From contig NZ_CALPDF010000038.1 in NCBI RefSeq assembly GCF_943193175.1, forward strand, positions 1 to 47,931: a stretch of DNA of 47,931 nucleotides. Reading direction: 5' to 3'. Shown one piece after another: positions 29,353 through 38,386 of the stretch; position 1 is the stretch's first letter; every line of letters starts with the position of its first letter. Both the position numbers and the translations under genes were made by a program. Source of the DNA: Neobacillus muris. Lineage in GTDB: Bacteria; Bacillota; Bacilli; Bacillales; Cytobacillaceae. The notes under the pieces were generated by a model that ran no database searches, was not told where the DNA came from, and worked only from the letters and a program-made list of their open reading frames with translations.

Positions 29353-29362
29353 GTGTTATACT
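29334..29362 (+). promoter_or_regulatory. rpsF operon promoter (overlaps the ychF terminator)
   Basis: TTGCTT (29334-29339), 17-nt spacer, TATACT (29357-29362). The -35 lies in the terminator stem and the spacer includes its T run. It is the only good hexamer pair upstream of the S6 leader. Confidence 0.6.
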
Positions 29363-29385
29363 TTCAACTTGTGAGTAATGAATAA

Positions 29386-29434
29386 TTGCTCCTTGCCCAC
29401 TAATGTGGTGGGCCGTCTAGACCAAAAGGAGGTG
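29386..29434 (+). promoter_or_regulatory. rpsF leader: S6:S18 autoregulatory RNA element
   Basis: Upstream of rpsF, GCCCAC (29395-29400) pairs with GTGGGC (29408-29413), followed by CCG (29413-29415). CTCCTT (29389-29394) can pair with AAGGAG (29426-29431), the rpsF Shine-Dalgarno. This matches the known S6:S18-binding leader of many bacteria, in which a CCG near a hairpin mimics the 16S site. Binding would hold the ribosome-binding site closed when S6 and S18 are in excess. Assignment is by structure and context; no RNA model search was run. Confidence 0.8.
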
Positions 29435-29440
29435 ACTGTG

Positions 29441-29728
29441 ATGAATAAGTACGAAATCATGTACATCATCCGTCCAAATATTGAAGATGAGGCTAAAAAA
29501 GCACTTGTAGAGCGCTTTAACAAAATTCTTCTTGAAAATGGCGCGGAGACTGCTGAAAGCAAAGATTGGGGCAAACGCCGTCTTGCATACGAAATCAATG
29601 ATTTCCGTGACGGATATTACCAAATCGTAAAAACTACTTCTCCTGCTGCAGCAGTACAAGAGTTTGGCCGTCTTGCCAAAATCAGCGAAGATATCATTCG
29701 CCATATCGTAATTAAAGAAGAAGCATAA
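29441..29728 (+). CDS. rpsF: 30S ribosomal protein S6
   Basis: 95-residue S6, starting [20 protein letters not shown] and containing [18 protein letters not shown], both diagnostic. It binds S18 on the platform of the small subunit. The ATG at 29441 follows AAAAGGAGGTG; the reading frame extends upstream to 29378, but that start has no ribosome-binding site and lies inside the leader structure. First gene of rpsF-ssbA-rpsR. Confidence 0.98.
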   Translation: MNKYEIMYIIRPNIEDEAKKALVERFNKILLENGAETAESKDWGKRRLAYEINDFRDGYYQIVKTTSPAAAVQEFGRLAKISEDIIRHIVIKEEA

Positions 29729-29755
29729 TTTAACGATAAATTTAATTTTTGAATA

Positions 29756-29771
29756 TGTTTCACGTGAAACA
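29756..29771. promoter_or_regulatory. parS: parS site between rpsF and ssbA
   Basis: TGTTTCACGTGAAACA, a fully symmetric perfect match to the parS consensus, in the gap just before the ssbA ribosome-binding site. It is about 20 kb from oriC and 10 kb from the spo0J parS. Confidence 0.95.
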
Positions 29772-29797
29772 TATTCTGGAAAAAGGAGTTGATTCTG

Positions 29798-30301
29798 ATG
29801 ATGAATCGTGTCGTGCTAGTTGGCCGTTTAACAAAGGATCCTGAATTGCGTTATACGCCAAGCGGAGTTGCAGTTGCTACTTTTTCGTTAGCAGTAAACC
29901 GGCCATTTTCAAACCAGCAGGGTGAACGCGAAACTGACTTTATTAACTGTGTGGTTTGGCGCAAACCAGCTGAAAATGTTGCTAACTTCTTGAAAAAGGG
30001 AAGTTTGGCAGGTGTGGATGGACGGATTCAAACCCGTAACTATGAAGCACAAGATGGACGTCGTGTTTATGTAACAGAAGTGTTAGCAGAAAGTGTCCAA
30101 TTTTTGGAACCGAAAAATGCCTCTTCTGCTAACAGGAACGACAATGATCACTTTGGCGCGCCTCCTAGAGAACCGCAGGGTGCACCATTCGGCAATCAGA
30201 ATCAACGGCCTAATAACAACCAAGGCTATACAAAAGTGAATGATGATCCATTTGGCGGAAGCGGTCAAATTGACATTTCCGACGATGATCTCCCATTCTA
30301 A
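29798..30301 (+). CDS. ssbA: Single-stranded DNA-binding protein SsbA
   Basis: Homotetrameric SSB that protects single-stranded DNA and recruits repair and replication proteins. Length 167 from ATG 29798 ([11 protein letters not shown]; compare [11 protein letters not shown] in B. subtilis). The AAAAGGAG ribosome-binding site 9 nt upstream supports this start over the TTG at 29789. The OB fold spans about 1-105, then a Gly/Gln/Asn-rich linker, and the conserved acidic tip ends DDDLPF, which docks partner proteins. Middle gene of the S6-SSB-S18 operon. Confidence 0.98.
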   Translation: MMNRVVLVGRLTKDPELRYTPSGVAVATFSLAVNRPFSNQQGERETDFINCVVWRKPAENVANFLKKGSLAGVDGRIQTRNYEAQDGRRVYVTEVLAESVQFLEPKNASSANRNDNDHFGAPPREPQGAPFGNQNQRPNNNQGYTKVNDDPFGGSGQIDISDDDLPF

Positions 30302-30333
30302 TGCAAGCCTTTAGGGTTCGGTTATAAACATAA

Positions 30334-30588
<255 letters not shown>

Positions 30589-30595
30589 TCAATAG

Positions 30596-30636
30596 AAAAA
30601 GGCAGTTTGGGTGTTCACCCGGCTGCCTTTTTTATT
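30596..30636 (+). terminator. rpsF-ssbA-rpsR terminator
   Basis: Outer stem AAAAAGGCAG (30596-30605) / CTGCCTTTTT (30623-30632), inner GGGTG/CACCC, then T run. Confidence 0.95.
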
Positions 30637-30666
30637 ACATGCTGTTGAACTGTCTGCTTTTGTTAG

Positions 30667-30695
30667 TTGAATACATTTGGTTATCTAGATAAAAT
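30667..30695 (+). promoter_or_regulatory. yybS operon promoter
   Basis: TTGAAT (30667-30672), 17-nt spacer, TAAAAT (30690-30695), 38 nt before the yybS start. Confidence 0.75.
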
Positions 30696-30732
30696 AAAGA
30701 GATAGGTATCGATTACGTTTAGAGGTGAAAAA

Positions 30733-31674
30733 GTGAAGAATGCCCGTATACTGACTGAAGGGGCCATGCTCTTGGCCATCTTTGCAGTGCTATTATTAAT
30801 TACGATCTATGTACCGCTGTTAGGAATGGTGGCAAACTTTTTTCTAGCAGTTCCGTTCATCCTGTTTGCTGCCAAGAATGAATGGAAAATGTCTCTTGTG
30901 TTTCTGGCTGCCTCCATTTTGATTTCCTTGATCCTAGGGTCGCTGACATCACTGCCGCTTGCATTTGCCTATGGAACAACTGGTGTTGTCACTGGATATC
31001 TTATTCAAAGAAAAAAAGACCGGATCATTATTTTACTGGCAGGAACCATTGTATTTTTAGTCAATATGATCGCATCTTACGCAATCAGTGTTGCGCTTTT
31101 CAATATCGATATTTTTAAGGAAATAAATGATGTCATGCAAGATTCCTTAACCAAGTCAGCGGATATGCTAAAGAGCTTGGGGCAGGAGGCACAGGCAGAA
31201 CAAACAATAGAACAAATCAAAAAAGCGTTATCTTTAGTAAAAACATTATTCCCTTCTATGATTGTCATATGGTCAGTGGTTACGACTTTCATCACACAAT
31301 CAGTATCGCTTCCAATTGTAAAAAGGTTTGGAATTGAAATTCAGAAATGGAAGCCTTTTAGAGAACTTAGTCTGCCAAAAAGTACATTATGGTATTTGCT
31401 CATTACTCTGACGGCTAGTCTCTTGCTGCACCCCGAACAAGGCACTTATCTGTATGCTGCATTATTTAATTTGTCTTTTATTTTGCAAGCCTTAATGTGG
31501 TTTCAAGGGTGCACCTTTTTGTTCTACTTTTTAGATGTAAAAGGATTATCCAAGTCTATTGGAGTGATTTTGCTTATTGCTTCCTTCTTTATTCCGATTT
31601 TTCTTTATATTATAGGGATATTAGGTATAATTGATTTAGGGTTTGATAGGCGGAAAAAGCTAAGGAAAAAATAG
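30733..31674 (+). CDS. yybS: YybS family membrane protein (DUF2232)
   Basis: Multi-spanning membrane protein of 313 residues with about 8 hydrophobic segments. It matches B. subtilis YybS (DUF2232), which lies at the same place before gdpP. The N-terminus ARILTEGAMLLAIFAVLLLI is characteristic. DUF2232 proteins resemble S components of ECF vitamin transporters, but the ligand is unknown. GTG start at 30733 after GAGGTG. A central hydrophilic part (about 125-165) is predicted on one face of the membrane. Confidence 0.88.
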   Translation: MKNARILTEGAMLLAIFAVLLLITIYVPLLGMVANFFLAVPFILFAAKNEWKMSLVFLAASILISLILGSLTSLPLAFAYGTTGVVTGYLIQRKKDRIIILLAGTIVFLVNMIASYAISVALFNIDIFKEINDVMQDSLTKSADMLKSLGQEAQAEQTIEQIKKALSLVKTLFPSMIVIWSVVTTFITQSVSLPIVKRFGIEIQKWKPFRELSLPKSTLWYLLITLTASLLLHPEQGTYLYAALFNLSFILQALMWFQGCTFLFYFLDVKGLSKSIGVILLIASFFIPIFLYIIGILGIIDLGFDRRKKLRKK

Positions 31675-31720
31675 TCTGCAGGAAGTCCATTTCGGTATAC
31701 ATATACTGCTTAATAGGTGA

Positions 31721-31749
31721 TTGGAATAAGATATAGAAACATTTTATAA
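31721..31749 (+). promoter_or_regulatory. Possible gdpP promoter
   Basis: TTGGAA (31721-31726), 17-nt spacer, TTATAA (31744-31749) in the 111-nt yybS-gdpP gap. This would allow gdpP-rplI to be expressed apart from yybS. Confidence 0.5.
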
Positions 31750-31785
31750 ATTTTAACGACTACTGGATTTAGGAGCTGAGAAATT

Positions 31786-33759
31786 TTGCCTGCATTTTTA
31801 GAAAAACGATCCATTCGTTACCCATTCTTTGGGTTAATAGGCGTTACAATCGTACTCATCATCGTCCTATCCTTATATAATTGGGTCTTAAGTCTCGCTG
31901 GTCTGTTATTAATGTTTTTTCCGCTTTACTTTATGTTTGTCATTGAGCAGCGGCAACGAGAAGAAGTGGAGGAGTATATCTCTACCCTTTCATATCGGGT
32001 AAAAAAAGTGGGCGAAGAAGCGCTGCTTGAAATGCCGATTGGGATCATGCTCATTAATGATGATTATGATATTGAATGGACCAATCCGTATATGTCTGCG
32101 TATTTTGAGGAAGATACATTGGTGGGCAAGTCCCTCTATGATCTTGCGGATAATTTGGTTCAGCTGCTTAAACAGGAAGCAGAGACTCATATCATCACCT
32201 TAAATAGCAGAAAATTCCGTGTAGTCCACAAACGCGAAGAGAAGCTCCTTTACTTTTTCGATGTGACGGAACAGGCAGAAATTGAGAGAAAATATCATGA
32301 AGACCGCACTGTTATTGCAATTATTTTTTTAGATAATTATGATGATTTAACTCAGGGCATGGATGACCAAATGCGAGGAAGCATCAATAACTTGGTGACA
32401 TCGATACTAAATAAGTGGGCCAATGAAAATGAAATGTTTCTAAAAAGAATTTCATCTGAACGATTTATCGCCGTTTTTAATGAACGAATTCTTAACATCC
32501 TTGAAAAAAACAAATTTACCATTTTAGATGAAGTGAGAGAACAGACTTTACAGCAAAACATCTCCTTTACCTTAAGTATCGGAATAGGGTCAGGGGGTTC
32601 ATCGCTTCCTGAATTGGGATTGCTGGCCCAGTCGAGCCTGGATTTAGCCTTGGGCAGGGGCGGGGATCAGGTGGCCATTAAACATCCAAGCGGCAAGGTG
32701 AAATTTTACGGCGGGAAAACCAATCCGGTTGAAAAACGCACAAGGGTTAGGGCAAGGGTGATTTCCCACGCATTAAGAGACTTAATTATAGCAAGTGATA
32801 AGGTAATAATCATGGGCCATAAGAACCCTGATATGGACTCCATTGGTTCAAGTATTGGAATCTATAAAGTAGCCCAGATGAACCAGAAGGAAGCCTATAT
32901 GGTGGTGAATCCCAATGAAATGGATACCGGCGTTTCAAGGATGATGGATGAGATTCGCAGCCAAGAGAAGCTGTATTCAAGGTTCATTAATTCTGAAGCG
33001 GCACTGGAAATAGCCGGGGATAAAACTTTGCTTGTCATAGTGGATACGCATAAACCATCGCTTGTGATGGATGAACGGCTGTTAAAGAAAATCGACAATG
33101 TTGTCGTCATTGACCATCACCGCCGTGGGGAAGATTTTATCGCAAACCCTCTGCTTGTTTATATGGAGCCGTATGCCTCCTCCACATCTGAATTGGTGAC
33201 CGAATTTCTTGAATATCAGCCAAAACGGGGTAAAATTGAAGTGATTGAAGCAACAGCCCTATTAGCGGGGATTATTGTGGACACAAAAAGTTTTACGCTG
33301 CGAACTGGTTCCAGGACATTTGATGCGGCCTCCTACCTGAAGGCACATGGCGCAGATACGATTCTTGTTCAGAAATTTTTAAAGCAGGATGTTAATATGT
33401 ATATTAAGCGTTCGAAGCTGATTGAATCGGTCAAGTTTTACCGCGATGGAATTGCCATTGCCAGAGGCAATGAATCCGAGTTTTATGACCAGGTGACGAT
33501 TGCACAGGCAGCAGATACTTTGCTGACAATGGATAAAATAGCAGCGTCGTTTGTTATCTCAAAGCGCAATGAGGATATGGTCGGTATCAGTGCAAGGTCC
33601 TTGGGAAGCGTGAATGTGCAAATTATTATGGAGAGCCTTGATGGCGGCGGCCATTTGACGAATGCAGCCACACAGCTGACTGGCATAACCATTGACGAAG
33701 CAGAATCACGATTAAAACAGGCCATTGATGATTATTTTGAAGGGAGCAAACAAGAATGA
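31786..33759 (+). CDS. gdpP: Cyclic-di-AMP phosphodiesterase GdpP
   Basis: Membrane phosphodiesterase that hydrolyses c-di-AMP to pApA, controlling potassium, osmotic and wall homeostasis. Length 657 (659 in B. subtilis). Two N-terminal transmembrane helices (about 15-55) precede a PAS domain (~80-160) and a degenerate GGDEF domain (~170-300). The DHH domain has metal residues His345, Asp349 and Asp351 (GHKNPDMDS) and Asp443-His444-His445. The DHHA1 domain ends with [12 protein letters not shown]. Start TTG 31786 after AGGAGCTGA. It overlaps rplI by 4 nt (ATGA). Confidence 0.97.
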   Translation: MPAFLEKRSIRYPFFGLIGVTIVLIIVLSLYNWVLSLAGLLLMFFPLYFMFVIEQRQREEVEEYISTLSYRVKKVGEEALLEMPIGIMLINDDYDIEWTNPYMSAYFEEDTLVGKSLYDLADNLVQLLKQEAETHIITLNSRKFRVVHKREEKLLYFFDVTEQAEIERKYHEDRTVIAIIFLDNYDDLTQGMDDQMRGSINNLVTSILNKWANENEMFLKRISSERFIAVFNERILNILEKNKFTILDEVREQTLQQNISFTLSIGIGSGGSSLPELGLLAQSSLDLALGRGGDQVAIKHPSGKVKFYGGKTNPVEKRTRVRARVISHALRDLIIASDKVIIMGHKNPDMDSIGSSIGIYKVAQMNQKEAYMVVNPNEMDTGVSRMMDEIRSQEKLYSRFINSEAALEIAGDKTLLVIVDTHKPSLVMDERLLKKIDNVVVIDHHRRGEDFIANPLLVYMEPYASSTSELVTEFLEYQPKRGKIEVIEATALLAGIIVDTKSFTLRTGSRTFDAASYLKAHGADTILVQKFLKQDVNMYIKRSKLIESVKFYRDGIAIARGNESEFYDQVTIAQAADTLLTMDKIAASFVISKRNEDMVGISARSLGSVNVQIIMESLDGGGHLTNAATQLTGITIDEAESRLKQAIDDYFEGSKQE

Positions 33760-34205
33760 AAGTAATATTTCTAAAAGATGTTAAAGGAAAAGGAAAAAAA
33801 GGTGAAATTAAAAATGTGGCGGATGGCTATGCCCACAATTTTTTAATTAAACAAGGATTGGCGGTAGAAGCAAATAATGCCAATATCAGCAGCTTAGATG
33901 CTCAAAAGAAAAAAGAGGAAAAGGCTGCTGCAGAGGAACTTGCTGAGGCAAAAAAACTGAAGGAAGTCTTGGACAAAATTACAGTTGAATTGACGGCGAA
34001 AGCAGGAGAAGGCGGCCGCTTGTTTGGTTCCATTACAACAAAGCAGGTTGCGGAAGAATTACAGAAAAAACACGGTATTAAAATTGATAAGCGGAAAATG
34101 GAGCTGGATGACGCCATTCGCACGCTTGGACATACGAAGATTCCAGTGAAGCTGCACCATGAGGTGACGGCCACACTAACGGTTTCAGTAAAAGAAGTAA
34201 AATAG
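33756..34205 (+). CDS. rplI: 50S ribosomal protein L9
   Basis: 149 residues: N-terminal rRNA-binding domain ([20 protein letters not shown]), a long central helix rich in Lys/Glu/Ala (about 41-74) and a C-terminal domain with [17 protein letters not shown]. The ATG overlaps the gdpP stop (ATGA), so translation is coupled. In B. subtilis the same pair is conserved. Confidence 0.98.
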   Translation: MKVIFLKDVKGKGKKGEIKNVADGYAHNFLIKQGLAVEANNANISSLDAQKKKEEKAAAEELAEAKKLKEVLDKITVELTAKAGEGGRLFGSITTKQVAEELQKKHGIKIDKRKMELDDAIRTLGHTKIPVKLHHEVTATLTVSVKEVK

Positions 34206-34291
34206 TTTTTCCAGCTGCATGAATTACAAAAAAATTGCCAGTTCAAATTTAAGGCAATCATGATAAAATGGAATAGAAGCAATATGGAAAT

Positions 34292-34320
34292 GTGATCGGT
34301 TGAAACTGGTCACTTTTTTC
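34292..34320 (+). terminator. gdpP-rplI terminator
   Basis: 9-bp stem (34292-34300 / 34305-34313, two G-U), 4-nt loop, six T. An upstream weak stem ATTGCC/GGCAAT lies at 34235-34258. Confidence 0.8.
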
Positions 34321-34333
34321 TTTGATGCATTTT

Positions 34334-34363
34334 TTGGACGAGCACCTTTTCAGGTTATATTAT
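34334..34363 (+). promoter_or_regulatory. dnaC (helicase) promoter
   Basis: TTGGAC (34334-34339) with TATTAT (34358-34363, 18 nt) or TATATT (34356-34361, 16 nt). It lies about 105 nt upstream of the helicase ATG, after the rplI terminator. Confidence 0.55.
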
Positions 34364-34468
34364 AAAATTAGGTTTTCATATAAAAAATTCATGTAGTGCA
34401 GCCGCGCTATTCTTTGCATATGATTTGATACAGCCAAAGATTTTTCCTTCAATAGGAGGTTTTGATAG

Positions 34469-35824
34469 ATGAGTGATTTGTTTGCAGACCGCATGCCTCC
34501 CCAAAATATTGAGGCAGAACAGGCTGTGCTTGGAGCAATCTTTTTAGAGCCATCTTCTTTAACACTTGCTTCAGAGGTATTGATTCCAGAAGATTTTTAT
34601 CGGGCGTCACACCAAAAGATCTTTCACATGATGCTAAAACTAAATGACCAAGGGAAGGCAATAGACCTTGTAACGGTAACAGAGGAGCTTGCAGCGGCGA
34701 AATTGCTGGAGGATGTCGGAGGTGTCAGTTATTTGAGTGAACTGGCAGCATCCGTCCCGACGGCTGCCAACCTGGAGTATTATGCCAGAATCGTTGAAGA
34801 AAAGTCGCTGTTGCGCAGGCTGATCCGTACGGCCACCAATATTGCTACAGATGGATATACGCGTGAGGATGAAGTAGATGCGCTGTTAAGTGAAGCGGAA
34901 AAAAGCATTCTGGAAGTCGCCCAGCGAAAAAATGCCGGCGCCTTCCATGACATAAAAGATGTTCTTGTCCGTACCTATGATAATATTGAGGAAATGCATA
35001 AACGGGTTGGGGAGATTACCGGACTTGAGACAGGATTTGTTGAGCTTGACCGGATGACAGCAGGATTCCAGCGCAATGACTTAATCATTGTAGGTGCCCG
35101 TCCTTCTGTAGGTAAAACGGCATTCGCCTTGAATATTGCCCAAAATGTTGCCAAAAAAACAGGCGAAAATGTGGCGATCTTCAGTCTTGAGATGGGGGCA
35201 GAACAGCTTGTTATGCGTCTTTTATGTGCTGAAGGAAATATTGATGCCCAGAGGCTCCGTACAGGGTCGCTGACAGACGAAGACTGGGGCAAGCTGACGA
35301 TGGCAATGGGAACTTTATCAAACACGGGGATCTATATTGATGACACACCTGGTGTAAGAATCAGTGATATTCGTTCCAAATGCCGCCGTTTAGCGCAAGA
35401 GCACGGATTGGGAATGATTTTAATTGACTATTTGCAGTTGATTTTGGGCAGCGGCCGTTCTGGGGAAAACCGCCAGCAGGAAGTATCGGAAATTTCCCGT
35501 TCCCTAAAGCAGCTAGCCCGAGAACTTAAAGTGCCTGTTATTGCATTATCACAGCTGTCTCGTGGTGTCGAGCAGCGCCAGGATAAGCGTCCGATGATGT
35601 CAGACATCCGTGAATCAGGAAGTATCGAGCAGGATGCTGATATTGTTGCCTTTTTATACCGTGATGATTATTATGATAAAGAATCAGAGAACAAGAATAT
35701 TATTGAAATCATCATTGCCAAGCAGCGTAATGGTCCGGTTGGTACCGTATCGCTGGCATTTGTAAAAGAATATAATAAATTCGTGAACCTGGAAACAAGG
35801 TATGATTCACCTCCAGGGGCTTAA
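34469..35824 (+). CDS. dnaC: Replicative DNA helicase (DnaB family; dnaC in Bacillus)
   Basis: Hexameric RecA-fold helicase that unwinds the fork, loaded in Bacillus by DnaI with DnaB and DnaD. Length 451. The N-terminal primase/loader-interacting domain begins PPQNIEAEQAVLGAIFL. Walker A GARPSVGKT is at 209-217, and Walker B is near LILIDYLQLI. The segment ALSQLSRGVEQRQDKRPM is the DnaB family signature, followed by the ESGSIEQDAD arginine-finger region. No intein. The ATG follows ATAGGAGG. A terminator follows closely. Confidence 0.98.
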   Translation: MSDLFADRMPPQNIEAEQAVLGAIFLEPSSLTLASEVLIPEDFYRASHQKIFHMMLKLNDQGKAIDLVTVTEELAAAKLLEDVGGVSYLSELAASVPTAANLEYYARIVEEKSLLRRLIRTATNIATDGYTREDEVDALLSEAEKSILEVAQRKNAGAFHDIKDVLVRTYDNIEEMHKRVGEITGLETGFVELDRMTAGFQRNDLIIVGARPSVGKTAFALNIAQNVAKKTGENVAIFSLEMGAEQLVMRLLCAEGNIDAQRLRTGSLTDEDWGKLTMAMGTLSNTGIYIDDTPGVRISDIRSKCRRLAQEHGLGMILIDYLQLILGSGRSGENRQQEVSEISRSLKQLARELKVPVIALSQLSRGVEQRQDKRPMMSDIRESGSIEQDADIVAFLYRDDYYDKESENKNIIEIIIAKQRNGPVGTVSLAFVKEYNKFVNLETRYDSPPGA

Positions 35825-35835
35825 TAGATTAAGAG

Positions 35836-35865
35836 AAAGAGTCAGCATAGGCTGGCTCTTTTTCT
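35836..35865 (+). terminator. dnaC terminator
   Basis: Stem 35836-35846 / 35851-35861 (GAGTCAGC/GCTGGCTC core with one G-U), loop ATAG, T run. Confidence 0.9.
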
Positions 35866-35885
35866 ATAGTGATAGATTGCTATTT

Positions 35886-35926
35886 ATACGAACGTAGATA
35901 AATATATTTATATAAAATGTTCGTGT
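35886..35926. promoter_or_regulatory. Candidate PurR operator (two inverted PurBox-like sites) before purA
   Basis: CGAAC at 35889-35893 (in TATACGAACGTA) and GTTCG at 35919-35923 (AAACACGAACATT on the other strand) are inverted, with A/T-rich flanks. Bacillus PurBoxes have a CCGAAC core and come in inverted pairs; here the first core C is A in both, and the spacing is 2-3 nt longer than usual. It lies just upstream of the purA promoter. Confidence 0.6.
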
Positions 35927-35930
35927 TTAA

Positions 35931-35959
35931 TTGATTTTTTATACTGATATTGGTAAACT
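35931..35959 (+). promoter_or_regulatory. purA promoter
   Basis: TTGATT (35931-35936), 17-nt spacer, TAAACT (35954-35959) with an extended TGG just before it. Confidence 0.65.
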
Positions 35960-35961
35960 AA

Positions 35962-37305
<1,344 letters not shown>

Positions 37306-37312
37306 TTATATT

Positions 37313-37345
37313 CATGCCCTCTTTTGGGAGGGCATGATGGTTTTT
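37313..37345 (+). terminator. purA terminator
   Basis: Perfect 9-bp stem CATGCCCTC (37313-37321) / GAGGGCATG (37328-37336), 6-nt loop, T-rich tail. Confidence 0.88.
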
Positions 37346-37366
37346 AAAACTTTTTCAAAAAAAGTA

Positions 37367-37396
37367 TTGCACAATGGATAGTACCCATGGTATTAT
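37367..37396 (+). promoter_or_regulatory. tRNA cluster promoter
   Basis: TTGCAC (37367-37372), 18-nt spacer, TATTAT (37391-37396) with an extended TGG before the -10. It is about 39 nt upstream of tRNA-Lys. Confidence 0.7.
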
Positions 37397-37434
37397 AAAA
37401 AACGTCGCTGAGATGCGATGAAATATATAAGTAC

Positions 37435-37510
37435 GAGCCATTAGCTCAGTCGGTAGAGCATCTGACTTTTAATCAGAGGGTCGAAGGTTCGAGTCCTTCA
37501 TGGCTCACCA
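37435..37510 (+). tRNA. trnK: tRNA-Lys (TTT)
   Basis: 76 nt including encoded CCA. Acceptor GAGCCAT (37435-37441) pairs with ATGGCTC (37500-37506). The anticodon loop CTTTTAA (37466-37472) gives anticodon TTT at 37468-37470. The T-arm GGTTCGAGTCC is normal. Confidence 0.97.
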
Positions 37511-37526
37511 TTTTAAATTTCATAAT

Positions 37527-37598
37527 GGCCCCTTGGTCAAGCGGTTAAGACACCGCCCTTTCACGGCGGTAACACGGGTTCGAATCCCGTAGGGGTCA
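37527..37598 (+). tRNA. trnE: tRNA-Glu (TTC)
   Basis: 72 nt; acceptor GGCCCCT pairs with AGGGGTC, discriminator A at 37598. Anticodon TTC at 37560-37562 in loop CTTTCAC. CCA is not encoded (TCG follows), so the CCA end must be added by nucleotidyltransferase. Confidence 0.97.
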
Positions 37599-37662
37599 TC
37601 GGCATTTGATTGTCAGCAAGTGACTGGCGAGGACGGTTTCCTTTCTGGCAATCAATTTATAT

Positions 37663-37739
37663 GGTCTGGTAGTTCAGCTGGTTAGAATGCCTGCCTGTCA
37701 CGCAGGAGGTCGCGGGTTCGAGTCCCGTCCAGACCGCCA
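37663..37739 (+). tRNA. trnD: tRNA-Asp (GTC)
   Basis: 77 nt with encoded CCA. Acceptor GGTCTGG / CCAGACC, discriminator G, anticodon GTC at 37697-37699 in loop CTGTCAC. Confidence 0.97.
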
Positions 37740-37763
37740 CTTATACATACTAATATAGGATAT

Positions 37764-37789
37764 GGCTCAGTAGCTCAGTCGGTAGAGCA
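37764..37789 (+). pseudogene. Truncated tRNA-Phe (5' 26 nt: acceptor strand and D-arm only)
   Basis: GGCTCAGTAGCTCAGTCGGT followed by AGAGCA is identical to the first 26 nt of the intact tRNA-Phe that starts at 37915. At 37790 the match stops: no anticodon arm, T-arm or 3' acceptor strand follows. It cannot make a tRNA by itself. Confidence 0.9.
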
Positions 37790-37914
37790 CGATCGAATAA
37801 GCTTCTGAGAAATAGCATCAGCGTACCCATCGAGCTGCTGCTTGAATAAGCTTTCTGAGATGGGGACGAAGGACTTAAGCTTAACAAAGTTTAGGACACT
37901 AAAAATATATATTT
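37790..37914 (+). other. Unexplained structured spacer fused to the tRNA-Phe head
   Basis: This 125-nt sequence inside the tRNA cluster is not tRNA. It contains two near-identical motifs (GAATAAGCTTCTGAGA near 37795 and GAATAAGCTTTCTGAGA near 37844). It has a hairpin CCCATC (37826-37831) / GATGGG (37859-37864) enclosing an inner GCTT/AAGC stem, and a palindrome TTAAGCTTAA (~37875). No ORF is present. It may be a repeat insertion, a processed spacer RNA or a small RNA with a tRNA-like head. Confidence 0.6.
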
Positions 37915-37987
37915 GGCTCAGTAGCTCAGTCGGTAGAGCAAAGGACTGAAAATCCTTGTGTCGGCGGTTCGATTCCGTCCTGAGCCA
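37915..37987 (+). tRNA. trnF: tRNA-Phe (GAA)
   Basis: 73 nt, acceptor GGCTCAG / CTGAGCC, discriminator A at 37987, anticodon GAA at 37968-37970? by loop CTGAAAA following AAGGA (loop 37946-37952, anticodon 37948-37950). CCA is not encoded (TTA follows). It is the last tRNA, before a strong terminator. Confidence 0.96.
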
Positions 37988-37990
37988 TTA

Positions 37991-38029
37991 AAAACAGAAG
38001 CTTGCAATGATGCAGGCTTCTGTTTTTTT
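37991..38029 (+). terminator. tRNA cluster terminator
   Basis: Long stem AAAACAGAAGC plus TTGCA (from 37991) against TGCA plus GGCTTCTGTTTT (to 38026), loop ATGA, seven T. Confidence 0.95.
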
Positions 38030-38386
38030 ATGCGCCTATGGATTCATTGTAATACTATTGTAACAATGTAACTATTTTTTTCCATTTCACCGTATGTTTT
38101 GTCCTATTTTGTAAAAAAACCTATTCACGTCAAAATAACTAGTCGAATCCTTGGTATGAAAGGGTTTTCCTGAAAAAAAACCGCGAAAAAACAGGAAAAT
38201 ATTACTATTCTATTTCAAGCAAAAGTAGAAAAATGTCAGCTATTATACATTTTTGTTACATTATAAAGATTCTTAAACTTTTACAAATAAATTATGGTAA
38301 ATTTATAACAGCTAAAATTCTGGATAACTCTGATTTAATCATTTTATTAGATTCATAGGGTTTTACCGTGGTTTAGGAGGGAAAGA
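38030..38386. promoter_or_regulatory. Long leader / control region of the M23 peptidase gene
   Basis: This 357-nt non-coding stretch holds a perfect WalR-type box (38048-38064), a second, reversed near-match (38244-38260) and a hairpin TTTTCCTG/CAGGAAAA (38165-38172 / 38192-38199). A possible promoter is TTTACA (38280-38285), 18 nt, TATAAC (38304-38309). No ORF and no riboswitch that I can recognise. Confidence 0.7.
38048..38064 (+). promoter_or_regulatory. WalR (YycF) binding site
   Basis: TGTAAT, five bases, TGTAAC: an exact fit to the WalR consensus TGTWAH-N5-TGTWAH. A third half-site TGTAAC follows at 38067-38072. The next operon encodes WalR itself, and the controlled gene would be a wall hydrolase, the classic WalR target class. 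Confidence 0.75.

Noticed and set aside
37631..37662. Possible additional tRNA between Glu and Asp
   Set aside because: The GGCGAGGACGG-type sequence does not fold into a cloverleaf and is only ~60 nt long between the two genes.
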